Shown here: positions 15,073 to 22,925 of the stretch, in pieces | How the letters are laid out: each line of letters begins with the position of its first letter | How positions within the stretch are numbered: position 1 is the stretch's first letter | DNA from: Pseudomonadota bacterium | GTDB taxonomy: Bacteria > Pseudomonadota > Alphaproteobacteria > Rhizobiales > Devosiaceae | DNA: 24,177 bases | NCBI GenBank assembly: GCA_023433985.1 | Contig: JAEYTN010000610.1 | Span: 1 to 24,177 of the forward strand | Direction of reading: 5' to 3' | The notes under the pieces: model-generated | Seen by the model: the letters and a program-made list of their open reading frames with translations, nothing else | What the model was told of the DNA's origin: nothing | The model's database searches: none | Translations under genes and position numbers: made by a program

Positions 15073-16500
15073 TCAGGCCATCCTGATGGACGCGGGGAGC
15101 GTGATGTCGAAGCGGGTGCCCGCCGGTTGCGGCACATAGGCGAGCTTGCCCCCATGGGCTTCGGTGAGCTCGCGGGCAATGGCCAGCCCGAGGCCGGTGC
15201 CGCCGGCCCGGGCCGAGCCCTCGAAGGCGACGAACAGGTTTTCCCGCGCGCGCGGCGGCAGGCCCGGGCCGTTGTCGGCGACGGAGATGGTCAGCGCCTC
15301 GGGCGTTTCGGCAAAACCGACCTCGAGGGTGGGCGACACCCCGTTGGGATTGGCCTCGAAGGCCTCGCGCGCATTCTTCAGCAGGTTGACGAAGATGCGG
15401 GCAAACTGGTCGGGATCGGCGGAGATGCTCACCGCGTCGGGAATCTGGTTGACGAACCGGATGGTCGGATGGCCGACCAGCCCGGCATCGAAGGCGGCCT
15501 CGTCGATGAGGAGGTGCAGGTCGACCGGCACGGGGCGCGGCGGCGTCGCGCTCTGACGGCCATAGTCGAGCACCGACTGGGCGAAGCCGATGGCCTTGTC
15601 GATCGAGTGCACGAGGCGCGGAGCAAGGCGCTGCACCTTGGGATCCTCGAGATTGGCCACCTGGTCGGAGAGCAGCTGCGCCGAGGTCAGCGTGTTGCGC
15701 AGGTCATGGTTGATCTTGGCAACCGCGAGCCCGAGATCGGCGAGGTGGCGGCGCTGGCGCAGCATGGAGAAGATGTCGGCCTCCATGGCCGCGAGTTCCT
15801 GCTCCATGATGCCGATCTCGTCCTTGCGGTCGGTCGGCGCGACGATCAGCGCGGCGTTCTCGGGGGCCTGCCGATAGCCCACCATGTTGGCGGTCAGCCG
15901 CCGGATCGGCGCGATGAGGATGCGAGACACCAGCACGTAGAGCACCGCCGAGGTGATGATGGCGAGGATCAGCGACAGGAAGAACAGGTTGCGCGAATAG
16001 AGCAGCAGTTCCGCCTTGAGCGGCGCCTCGGGCATCAGCAGCTCGATGATGCGCTCCTGCTGGCCGGTTTCCTCGCCGACGATACGCAGGATGCGGTCGC
16101 CGCCGAACACCAGCGTATCGAGCGCCCCGATGATCTGCGTCGCCGGATCGCGGATCCGCATGTCGACCGTCACGGCCTCGCGCGGCGTTTCGGCATTCTC
16201 GAGCTCGATCAGCTGGCTCTGGCCTTCGCGCCTGTAGACGATGGCTCGGGCGCCGGCCGAGGTCAGCAGCCGGTCGGTCAGCATGCGCGGCAGGTTCTTG
16301 GCGTCGGGCACCGCATCGAGCACCCGGGCGGCGACGATGCCGACGCGGAGACGATCGTCCAGCCAGCTTGTGCGGTAACTCGCGGCCGAGGGCAGGTAGA
16401 TCACCACTTCCACCGCAAGAATCACGACCACGATCGTCATGATGATCTTGACGGAAAGCCCGGAGAACGGGCCCGGCATCGCGCGGGATTGTGTGGCCAT
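15073..16500 (-). CDS. Two-transmembrane sensor histidine kinase with HAMP domain
   Basis: The 475-residue protein has transmembrane helix 1 (about 17-36), a periplasmic sensor region of about 130 residues, transmembrane helix 2 (about 171-191) and a HAMP linker beginning RILIAPIRRLTANM. The kinase core has H265 in INHDLRNTLTSAQLL, in which the usual ELRTPL is replaced by DLRNTL. The HATPase domain has NLLKNAREAF (N box), DNGPGLP (G1) and GGTGLGLAIA (G2). ATG 16500 was chosen; a TTG 12 bases upstream is less likely. No response regulator is encoded nearby, so the cognate partner is elsewhere. It lies 55 bp downstream of the flavoprotein gene on the same strand and may be cotranscribed. Confidence 0.87.
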   Translation of the reverse strand: MATQSRAMPGPFSGLSVKIIMTIVVVILAVEVVIYLPSAASYRTSWLDDRLRVGIVAARVLDAVPDAKNLPRMLTDRLLTSAGARAIVYRREGQSQLIELENAETPREAVTVDMRIRDPATQIIGALDTLVFGGDRILRIVGEETGQQERIIELLMPEAPLKAELLLYSRNLFFLSLILAIITSAVLYVLVSRILIAPIRRLTANMVGYRQAPENAALIVAPTDRKDEIGIMEQELAAMEADIFSMLRQRRHLADLGLAVAKINHDLRNTLTSAQLLSDQVANLEDPKVQRLAPRLVHSIDKAIGFAQSVLDYGRQSATPPRPVPVDLHLLIDEAAFDAGLVGHPTIRFVNQIPDAVSISADPDQFARIFVNLLKNAREAFEANPNGVSPTLEVGFAETPEALTISVADNGPGLPPRARENLFVAFEGSARAGGTGLGLAIARELTEAHGGKLAYVPQPAGTRFDITLPASIRMA

Positions 16501-16555
16501 CTCGCTAAACAATAGCGGGCAAAACCGTTGCCTGCCAGCTACTTCGTACCCGGAC

Positions 16556-17983
16556 CTAGCCCAGCAGGCGGCCGAGGGCGAGCAGCGCGCGGGTGACCGG
16601 CTCGTCGCCCCGCGGCGCGGCGCGGCCGAGGCGGTTCGCCAGCTCGGCGAGGCTCGGATAGGGTGCGGCGAAGCGGGCGAGTTGCGCGACCGTCAGCCTG
16701 GCGCTCAGGGCCAGCGAGAACAGCGCGGCCAGCTCGTTGGCGCCGTTGCCGACGATGCCGGCGCCGATCACCCTGCCCCCGGGCCCGACGATGACCTTGG
16801 CGAGCCCATAGGTCTCGCGCCGGGCGCGGGCGCCGTCATTGTCGGCGAAGCCGGCGCGCAGCACCTTGAAGCGCGTGCCGAATTTCGTCCGCGCCGAGCG
16901 CTCCGAAAACCCCACCTCGGCAATCTCAGGCGCCGTGCCGACGACGCGCGGCACCGGCTCGTCGCGGCGCGGCGGCAGCGCCAGCAGCGCGCCCTCGACG
17001 ACGATCCGCGCCTGCACGAGGGCCGAGCCGACGGACGGATGGCCGCCCGCCGCATCGCCCGCCGCATAGATCCGCGGGTTGCTGGTGCGGAGCGCCGGGC
17101 TCAGTTCGAGCCGGGTGACGTCATCCTTGCGGCGGCGCACCCCGGCCAGGTCGAGGCCGAGCGTATCGAGGTCGGGCACGCGCTCCACGGCGACGAGGAT
17201 GTGCGACACGTCGAGCATCGCCTCGCCCTCCGCGCCGCGCACGCCCACGCCGATGCCCATCGAGCGGGCGTGGATGGCGGTGACGGCGGTATCGGGACGG
17301 AGGTGCACGCCCTCCTCCTCGAGCCGCTTCAGCGCCACGGCGGCGAGCTCGGGGTCGATCTCGGGCAGCAGCGGACCGGATTCGAGCACCGTCACCTCGG
17401 TGCCGAGCCGCGCGTAGGACTGCGCGAGCTCGAGCCCGAGCGGGCCACCGCCAATGATCACGAGGTGCGTTAGCTTGCGGGTGTTGTCGAGAATGGTGTC
17501 GGTGGTGAAGTAGGGCACCGCGTCGAGCCCAGGGATCGCCGGCACGACCGGGCGCGAGCCGGTGGCGACGACGAAACGCCGCGCCTTCACCTCTGTCTCG
17601 CCGACGGTGAGAGTGCGCTTGTCGGTGAAGGCGGCCTCGCCCGTCAGGACCTGGACGCCGATCGCCTCGAAATGAGGCGTGGCGCGCGAGGGCGAGAGCG
17701 CCCCGATCACCGCATCGACATGGTCGTGCACGCGGCGGAAATTGACCTTGATGGCATCGGCGGTGATGCCGAAGCCCGCGCCGTTGCGCATGGCGTGGGC
17801 GTGGGCCGCGGCGGCACCGAGCGCCCGGGCGGGCACGGCGCCGGTGTGCAGCGCCTTGCCCCCCACCCGGCCCTTGTCCACCACCAGCACGGAAACGCCG
17901 AGCCCGCGCGCCGCCTCGGCGATCGCAAGGCCGGCCGGGCCGGCCCCGATGACGCAGAGGTCGGGTGTGAGCGTGTCGGCCAA
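16556..17983 (-). CDS. FAD/NAD(P)-dependent oxidoreductase of the disulfide-reductase fold lacking redox cysteines
   Basis: The 475-residue protein has the full fold of dihydrolipoamide dehydrogenase, mercuric reductase and soluble transhydrogenase. It has the FAD-binding GAGPAG at 13-18, ATGSRP, the NAD(P)-binding GGGPLGLELA, IYAAGDAAG and a C-terminal dimerisation domain. The active-site motif, normally a C-x4-C disulfide, reads GGKALHTGAVPARAL with Ala at both Cys positions (44 and 49). The C-terminal HPT-x-x-E is YPSLAE, so the catalytic His is Tyr. Disulfide reduction is therefore unlikely; direct FAD/NAD(P)H transfer, as in the transhydrogenase relatives with an HTG-type motif, is more plausible. 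TTG 17983 (preceded by GAGG, giving MADTLTPDLCVIGAG) was preferred to ATG 18037, which adds a low-complexity leader. Confidence 0.82.
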   Translation of the reverse strand: MADTLTPDLCVIGAGPAGLAIAEAARGLGVSVLVVDKGRVGGKALHTGAVPARALGAAAAHAHAMRNGAGFGITADAIKVNFRRVHDHVDAVIGALSPSRATPHFEAIGVQVLTGEAAFTDKRTLTVGETEVKARRFVVATGSRPVVPAIPGLDAVPYFTTDTILDNTRKLTHLVIIGGGPLGLELAQSYARLGTEVTVLESGPLLPEIDPELAAVALKRLEEEGVHLRPDTAVTAIHARSMGIGVGVRGAEGEAMLDVSHILVAVERVPDLDTLGLDLAGVRRRKDDVTRLELSPALRTSNPRIYAAGDAAGGHPSVGSALVQARIVVEGALLALPPRRDEPVPRVVGTAPEIAEVGFSERSARTKFGTRFKVLRAGFADNDGARARRETYGLAKVIVGPGGRVIGAGIVGNGANELAALFSLALSARLTVAQLARFAAPYPSLAELANRLGRAAPRGDEPVTRALLALGRLLG

Positions 17984-18283
17984 AATCGCCTCGTGATGCC
18001 CTGTCGCCGCGGAGGTGGGAGGTCCGCCCCGCCTCATTACCATCCATAGGGCGCGAGGCAAGGGGCGAGGCCGCCGAGGCGACGGAGAATTCAGCACTTT
18101 TCCGCAGCGGCGGGAGGTCTCGCACGATGCATTTGCGCCGCACCCGCAGCGCGTTGACTAATGGGGCCCAATTCCCTATAAGCCCGCCAACTTGCCGGGG
18201 ACGCCTCGCGGGCGCTCGTGCCGGCACGCACCTTGCGACACTGAAGAACAAGAGGAACCGCGCCTGCGGCGTGGTCTGAGCGT
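17984..18283. other. Divergent intergenic region upstream of rpmH
   Basis: These 300 bases separate the flavoprotein gene (minus) from rpmH (plus). The part from 17984 to about 18100 could be 5' coding sequence of the flavoprotein gene if ATG 18037 is its start. The rest holds the rpmH promoter (18154-18182) and an untranslated leader of about 95 nt with GC-rich self-complementary patches. No further gene was seen. Confidence 0.6.
18154..18182 (+). promoter_or_regulatory. Sigma70 promoter of the rpmH-rnpA-yidC operon
   Basis: TTGACT (18154-18159) and TATAAG (18177-18182) are separated by exactly 17 bp. This is close to the housekeeping consensus and fits the strong promoter expected for a ribosomal protein gene. 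Predicted transcription start is near 18189, giving a leader of about 95 nt before rpmH. Confidence 0.8.
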
Positions 18284-18421
18284 ATGTCGAAACGTACTTT
18301 CCAGCCGAGCAAGCTCGTCCGCACGCGCCGCCATGGCTTCCGCGCCCGCATGGCGACCAAGAACGGTCGCGCCGTGCTGGCACGTCGCCGCGCGGTTGGC
18401 CGCAAGAAGCTGTCGGCCTGA
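18284..18421 (+). CDS. rpmH: 50S ribosomal protein L34
   Basis: The 45-residue, very basic protein opens [20 protein letters not shown], continues [17 protein letters not shown] and ends GRKKLSA. This matches bacterial L34 throughout, including the usual length. It binds 23S rRNA in the large ribosomal subunit. It lies immediately upstream of rnpA, the near-universal bacterial order, and is transcribed from the near-consensus promoter about 100 bp upstream. The ribosome binding site is weak (TGAG about 4 bases before ATG). Confidence 0.98.
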   Translation: MSKRTFQPSKLVRTRRHGFRARMATKNGRAVLARRRAVGRKKLSA

Positions 18422-18462
18422 TCGGTCGGCCGGTGACGGCCACCAGCCTGAGGAGGTCGGTT

Positions 18463-18792
18463 TTGCGACGCCTCAAGAAGAGAGCAGAATTCGTGAGAGT
18501 CGCCCGGGGCAGCCGCGTCGGGCGCTCTGCGTTTTCGCTGCAGGCGAACGATCGTGACATCGAGGAGCCGGGCATCGGCTTCACCGTCACCAAGCAGACC
18601 GGCAATTCCCCCGAACGCAACCGCATCCGGCGCCGCCTGCGTGCTGCCGTGGAAGCTTGCGAAACCGGGTTCCAGCCCTCACATGACTACGTGCTCGTCG
18701 GCCGCCGCGAGGCGCTGACCACCAGTTTCAGCCGCCTCGTGCAAGAGCTCGGCGGCGCCATCCCTAAAGTCCACGCCCGAAAGAAGAACTGA
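18463..18792 (+). CDS. rnpA: Ribonuclease P protein component
   Basis: The 109-residue basic protein begins MRRLKKRAEFVRVARGSRVG and contains the RNR-type signature NRIRRRLRAAV (about 61-71), with HDYVLVGRREAL before it ends KKN. It is the protein subunit of RNase P, which matures tRNA 5' ends by binding the catalytic RNA and pre-tRNA leader. TTG 18463 is the probable start because a perfect AGGAGG lies at 18451-18456, six bases upstream, and the product opens in the canonical RLKKRAEF. The GTG at 18433 would add 10 residues without family support. The stop overlaps the yidC start as TGATG. Confidence 0.95.
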   Translation: MRRLKKRAEFVRVARGSRVGRSAFSLQANDRDIEEPGIGFTVTKQTGNSPERNRIRRRLRAAVEACETGFQPSHDYVLVGRREALTTSFSRLVQELGGAIPKVHARKKN

Positions 18793-20675
18793 TGCAGTCT
18801 GAAAACAACCGCAACATGATCATCGCGATCGTGCTCAGCGTCGTGGTGCTGTTCGGCTGGCAGTTCTTCGTGGCACAGCCACAACTCGAGCAGGCGCAGC
18901 GTCGCGCCGAAATCCAGGCGCAGCAGCAGGCGCAGGATACGAGCCTCAACACGCCGGCCGCGACGGTAGACGGCACGGTCCCGGCGGGCACCACCCCGGC
19001 CGCCGTCACCGACAGCACGCAGGCCGGCACGTACCCGACCCGCGAAGCCGCCCTTGCGGCCACGCCGCGCGTCGCCATCGACACGGTGGCGCTGCAGGGC
19101 TCGATCAGCCTCACCGGCGGCCGCATCGACGACCTGCGGCTCAAGGAATACCGCGAGACGGTCGAGGCGAACTCCCCGATCATCACCCTGCTGAGCCCCT
19201 CGGGCGGGCCGGGCGGCTACTACATCGAAAGCGGCTGGGCGCCGGCCGGCGGCACCGCCGCGCTGCCCGACGGCAATACCGCCTGGACGCTCGAAAGCGC
19301 CAACCAGACGCTCACCACCGGCGATGCCGGCGCGGTGACGCTGCGCTGGGACAACGGCGCCGGCCTCATTTTCCGCCGCACCTTCACGGTGGACGACCAC
19401 TACCTGTTCGGCGTCACCCAGTCGGTCGAGAACACCACGGCCGGCGATGTGGCGCTCTACCCCTACTCGCGCGTGGTTCGCCAGGGTACGCCGCATACCG
19501 CGAACTTCTTCATCCAGCACGAAGGCCCGCTTGGCGTGCTCGGCTCGAACAACCTCGTTTCCAAGAAGTACACCGACGTCCAGCATGACGGGGTGAACGA
19601 CTGGACCTCGGCCACCGGCGGCTGGGTCGGCATCGGCGACAAGTACTGGGCCACGGCCATCATCGCGGAGCCGAACAGCCCCCTCAACGCCCGCTTCTCG
19701 GCCAGCAAGCAGGGCTCGATCGACGTCTACCAGACGAGCTTCGTCGAAAGCACCGCGGTAGTGGTGCCTGCCGGCGGCACGGCCGAGAACAAGTCCTACG
19801 TCTTCGCCGGCGCCAAGCAGACGCACGTCATCGACAGCTACGACAAGACCTACGGCTTCGACCGGCTGGAACTGCTGATCGACTGGGGCTGGCTGCACTT
19901 CATCACCCGCCCAATGTTCGAGCTGATCAACTTCCTGTACGGCATCCTGGGCAATTTCGGCCTCGCCATCCTCGCCGTCACGGTGCTGGTCAAGGCCGTC
20001 TTCTTCCCGCTCGCCAACCGCTCCTACGCCTCGATGGCGGCGATGCGGCGCGTGCAGCCGGAAATGAAGGCGATCCAGGAGCGCTTCAAGGAAGATCGCG
20101 TGCAGTAGCAGCAGGCGATGATGGAGCTCTACAAGAAAGAGAAGATCAACCCGCTCTCGGGCTGCTGGCCGGTGCTGATCCAGATCCCGGTGTTCTTCGC
20201 GCTCTACACCGTCATCTTCATCTCGCTCGAGATGCGGCACGCGCCGTTCTTCGGCTGGATCGTCGACCTCGCCGCGCCCGATCCGACCAACATCTTCACG
20301 CTGTTCGGCCTGATCCCGTGGAACCCGACCGCGCTGCCGCTGATCGGCGGCCTGCTCCACCTGGGCGTGTGGCCGATCATCATGGGTATCACCATGTGGG
20401 TGCAGATGAAGCTCAACCCGCCGCCGCCCGATCCGACGCAGGCGATGATCTTCAACTGGCTGCCGATCGTGTTCACCTTCATGCTCGGCACGTTCCCGGC
20501 CGGCCTCGTGATCTACTGGGCCTGGAACAACCTGCTCTCGGTCACCCAGCAGTATTTCATCATGAAGCGCCACGGCGCCGAGGTGAACCTCCTGGGCAAC
20601 ATCATGGCCAGCTTCAGGCGCAAGCCCGCCGACAAGGCCGTGGCCGACAAGCCCGCCGGCGGCAAGGCGAGCTAA
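18792..20675 (+). pseudogene. yidC: Membrane protein insertase YidC, interrupted by an in-frame TAG
   Basis: Read through one stop, the frame encodes 626 amino acids with full YidC architecture. Transmembrane helix 1 is at 8-27 (MIIAIVLSVVVLFGWQFF). A periplasmic beta-sandwich domain (about 75-350) follows, and then the Oxa1-like insertase domain with ITRPMFELINFLYG and, after the break, [20 protein letters not shown]. YidC inserts and folds inner-membrane proteins with or without SecYEG. Codon 439 (20106-20108) is TAG inside GTG CAG TAG CAG CAG; homologues commonly have Lys near here, so a single A-to-T change of AAG would explain it. The break falls in the cytoplasmic C1 loop between TM2 and TM3. 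Because YidC is normally essential and no other damage is seen, a sequencing error is the likeliest cause; a second yidC copy or suppression are alternatives. Confidence 0.93.
20106..20108 (+). other. In-frame amber codon inside yidC
   Basis: The frame is identical on both sides (18792 and 20118 share phase), and conserved YidC sequence resumes at once as [18 protein letters not shown]. No frameshift, deletion or repeat surrounds the codon. TAG is used as an ordinary terminal stop by three neighbouring genes (ending at 21385, 22085 and, on the minus strand, 22082), which argues against genome-wide recoding of TAG. Confidence 0.95.
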
Positions 20676-20677
20676 GC

Positions 20678-21385
20678 GTGGCGGGGCTCGACGCCGTCTG
20701 CCTGGTCTCGAGCCCCCGTACCGGCGCCAACCACCTTTTGAGCCTCTGCGACAACCTCGCGGAGGCTCAAACCTTTCCGCACCTGTTCGACACGCTGGCC
20801 GAACGGCTGGCGCCCGAGGTGGCCATGAGCGCGGCCGGCAACGCAACGCGCATCGCCGGCAAGCGGGTGATGGCCTTCAAGCTCTGGCACGACATGCTGC
20901 CGCTCGAGGAGGCGATCAGCACCGTCGCCGACCGGCCGGGCGTCCGGCTGGTGCTGGTGATGCGCCGGCAGATCGACGCCTATCTCAGCTGGTGCAAGGC
21001 CATCGAACTGGGGACCTGGCAGGATGCCGACACCTCCTCGCTCAGGCTCCGCGGCTCGATCGGCGACTTCATCGCCTTCATGGAGGCGCAGGAGCGCTGG
21101 TTCGCGCACTGGCAGGCGTGGCTGACGCGGCGCTACCTGCCCGTTCCCATCCTCCGCTACGAGACCGACATCGACCAGCCGCCCGAATGGGCGCTGAAGC
21201 GCCTCGCCGCGGCGGCCGCACAGGTCGGCGTCACGTTGCGGGTGCCGGCCACGCTCCGGTCCACCGGGCTTACGAAGCAGGACCGGGTGAAAGCCGCCGC
21301 CGACAAGATGAGCAACTGGCCGGAATTCTCCCGCGAACTCACCGTCCGCGGGCTCGAGAAGCGGGCGTTCGGCTATCCGCTCTAG
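20678..21385 (+). CDS. Sulfotransferase-like (Stf0-type) protein
   Basis: The 235-residue protein opens DAVCLVSSPRTGANHLLSL, a strand-loop-helix like the PAPS 5'-phosphosulfate-binding loop of sulfotransferases (PRSGT type). A second family-like element is LVLVMRRQIDAYLSWCKAIELGTW, which resembles the 3'-phosphate-binding R-x-x-D-x3-S segment. The basic C-terminal part with ILRYETDI is typical of the fold. Stf0-like enzymes sulfate carbohydrates or lipids in Alphaproteobacteria; the acceptor here is unknown. GTG 20678 starts 3 bp after the yidC stop, with AAGGCGAG in the preceding bases. Its position between yidC and engB in a housekeeping operon is unusual. Sequence divergence makes the family call moderate. 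Confidence 0.65.
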   Translation: MAGLDAVCLVSSPRTGANHLLSLCDNLAEAQTFPHLFDTLAERLAPEVAMSAAGNATRIAGKRVMAFKLWHDMLPLEEAISTVADRPGVRLVLVMRRQIDAYLSWCKAIELGTWQDADTSSLRLRGSIGDFIAFMEAQERWFAHWQAWLTRRYLPVPILRYETDIDQPPEWALKRLAAAAAQVGVTLRVPATLRSTGLTKQDRVKAAADKMSNWPEFSRELTVRGLEKRAFGYPL

Positions 21386-21434
21386 CACCGCGTCACCCTT
21401 CCCTTTCCTCCCGCCCTCGCCTAAACACCGCGCC

Positions 21435-22085
21435 ATGACCGACGAGACGCCCAAATTCACCGAAGCCGAGCTCGAGGCCGGGCGCCTGCTGTTCGCGCGG
21501 CCCTTCACCTTCATCAAGGGCGCGGTGCGCATCGCCGACCTGCCTGAGCCGGACCGGCTCGAGGTCGCGTTCGCCGGCCGCTCCAATGTGGGCAAGTCGA
21601 GCCTCATCAACGCGCTGACCGGCACCACCGCCCTCGCCCGCACCTCGAACACCCCGGGGCGGACGCAGGAGCTCAACATCTTCGAGAGCCAGTCGGCGCC
21701 GCTTCGCATCGTCGACATGCCCGGCTACGGCTTCGCCAAGGCGCCCGAGGCGAAAGTGAAGCAGTGGACTAGGCTGATCCACCAATACCTCACCGGGCGC
21801 CCCAACCTCCGTCGCGTCTACGTGCTGATCGACGGCCGCCACGGTCCGAACGCCAATGACAAGTCGGTGATGAACGAACTCGACAAGGCGGCGGTCAGCT
21901 ACCAGATCGTTGTCACCAAGGCCGACAAGCCGAGCCACAAGGAGCTCGAGGACGCGCTGCGCAAGACCCGCGAAGCCATCGCCAGGCGTCCCGCTGCGCA
22001 CCCGGACCTGGTCGTCACCTCATCGGAGACGAAGTTCGGCATGGAGACGCTGCGGGCCGAGATCCAGCGCCTCCTGGAGCACTAG
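21435..22085 (+). CDS. engB: Ribosome biogenesis GTP-binding protein EngB (YihA/YsxC)
   Basis: The 216-residue TRAFAC-class GTPase has all G motifs: G1 GRSNVGKSS, the switch I Thr in SNTPGRTQELNIF, G3 DMPGYGFAKAP, G4 TKAD and G5 TSSE. The length and the PGRTQ and PGYGFA signatures are specific for EngB, which assists late 50S subunit assembly and is essential in several bacteria. The ATG at 21435 gives MTDETPKFTEAELEAGRLLF, the usual N-terminus in this class. The gene lies 49 bp after the sulfotransferase-like gene. Its TAG stop overlaps the stop of the convergent amidotransferase by 4 bases. Confidence 0.95.
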   Translation: MTDETPKFTEAELEAGRLLFARPFTFIKGAVRIADLPEPDRLEVAFAGRSNVGKSSLINALTGTTALARTSNTPGRTQELNIFESQSAPLRIVDMPGYGFAKAPEAKVKQWTRLIHQYLTGRPNLRRVYVLIDGRHGPNANDKSVMNELDKAAVSYQIVVTKADKPSHKELEDALRKTREAIARRPAAHPDLVVTSSETKFGMETLRAEIQRLLEH

Positions 22086-22786
22086 CGGGAAAGGAAGTTC
22101 CCCAGCCACACCGCCACGTCCTTGCTGTGCGAGGGGGTGGCGATCGACGCGACCGCCTTGTCCACCACATCGTCGGGCGCGCGGCCGCGGCGGAGTTCCG
22201 CCAGCGCCAGGGCGTAGTCGTCGTGGAATTCGGGATGCGGCTGCAGGCTCAGCGCCCGGCCGTTACGGTAGGCGAGCCCAGCGTTGGGGGTGAAGTCGGA
22301 GCCGAGGAACACCTCCGCCTCCGCGGGCGGAACGATTACCTGGTCCTGGTGCGAGCAGGCGATGGAGAGCGCCTCCAGCTCCGTGGCGAGGAAGTCCGGC
22401 CGCGCCTTCACGCCGTAGGTGTGCCGACCCAGTCCCCAGCCCTTTTCCGACTTGCGCACGTCGCCGCCCAGCGCATCCGCCATCACCTGGTGGCCGAAGC
22501 AGATGCCCAGCATCGGCGTCCGTGCCGCATAGGCGCCGCGGACGAAGGCCCGCAGCGGCGGCAGCCAGGGGTGGTCCTCGTACACCCCGGCCGGCGAGCC
22601 GGTGATGACGATCGCGTCGAGTTCGGCGGGATCGGGAAGTGCGGCCCCCTCATGGATCGGCACGGCCTCGTAGTCGAAGCCGAACCCGGCCTCGTCGAAC
22701 ATCCGCATGTACATCGGGAAATAGGAGCCGAAGGTCGGCCGCAGCGGCACCGGCACCTCGCCGGGCTGGATGATGGTGAGCTTCAT
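22082..22786 (-). CDS. Class I glutamine amidotransferase (GMP-synthase-like)
   Basis: The 234-residue single-domain protein has the class I (triad) glutaminase fold. The nucleophile C96 is in the elbow GICFGHQVMADALGG, and the catalytic His-x-Glu pair is in LQPHPEF. ITGSPAGVYEDHPWLP and SHQDQVIVPP are typical of stand-alone GMP-synthase-like amidotransferases. There is no ATP-pyrophosphatase domain, so it is not GuaA itself. Relatives act as glutaminases, gamma-glutamyl hydrolases or amidotransferases in catabolism, and the substrate cannot be assigned. ATG 22786 was preferred to TTG 22795. It is convergent with engB and sits downstream of the msrB terminator, so it probably has its own promoter in 22787-22871. 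Confidence 0.85.
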   Translation of the reverse strand: MKLTIIQPGEVPVPLRPTFGSYFPMYMRMFDEAGFGFDYEAVPIHEGAALPDPAELDAIVITGSPAGVYEDHPWLPPLRAFVRGAYAARTPMLGICFGHQVMADALGGDVRKSEKGWGLGRHTYGVKARPDFLATELEALSIACSHQDQVIVPPAEAEVFLGSDFTPNAGLAYRNGRALSLQPHPEFHDDYALALAELRRGRAPDDVVDKAVASIATPSHSKDVAVWLGNFLSR

Positions 22787-22871
22787 GACGGCCAAGATTT
22801 GGCGTGCTTCGCACCAGGGTGCAAGCCGCCCCCCGCGCTTGGCTGATCTGCGGCCTCCGTACCCTCGAAAG

Positions 22872-22898
22872 AAAAACCCCCAGCCTTGCGGCCGGGGG
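22872..22898 (-). terminator. Rho-independent terminator of msrB
   Basis: On the minus strand a hairpin pairs CCCCC-x-GCC with GGC-x-GGGGG around a GCAA loop (plus-strand 22877-22898, one A/C mismatch) and is followed directly by five T residues (plus-strand A run 22872-22876). It begins about 27 bp after the msrB stop and insulates the amidotransferase gene. Confidence 0.85.
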
Positions 22899-22925
22899 CA
22901 TACCGATTTGGAGGTCGGTAACTCG

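Noticed and set aside
17984..18097. Longer N-terminus for the flavoprotein starting at 18097 or 18037
   Set aside because: The extra residues are low-complexity and precede the usual family start; TTG 17983 gives a typical N-terminus with GAGG upstream. It is kept as an alternative only.
18687..20846. A 719-codon minus-strand open frame opposite yidC
   Set aside because: Composition is Arg/Gly/Val-rich with no domain; yidC on the plus strand explains the region.
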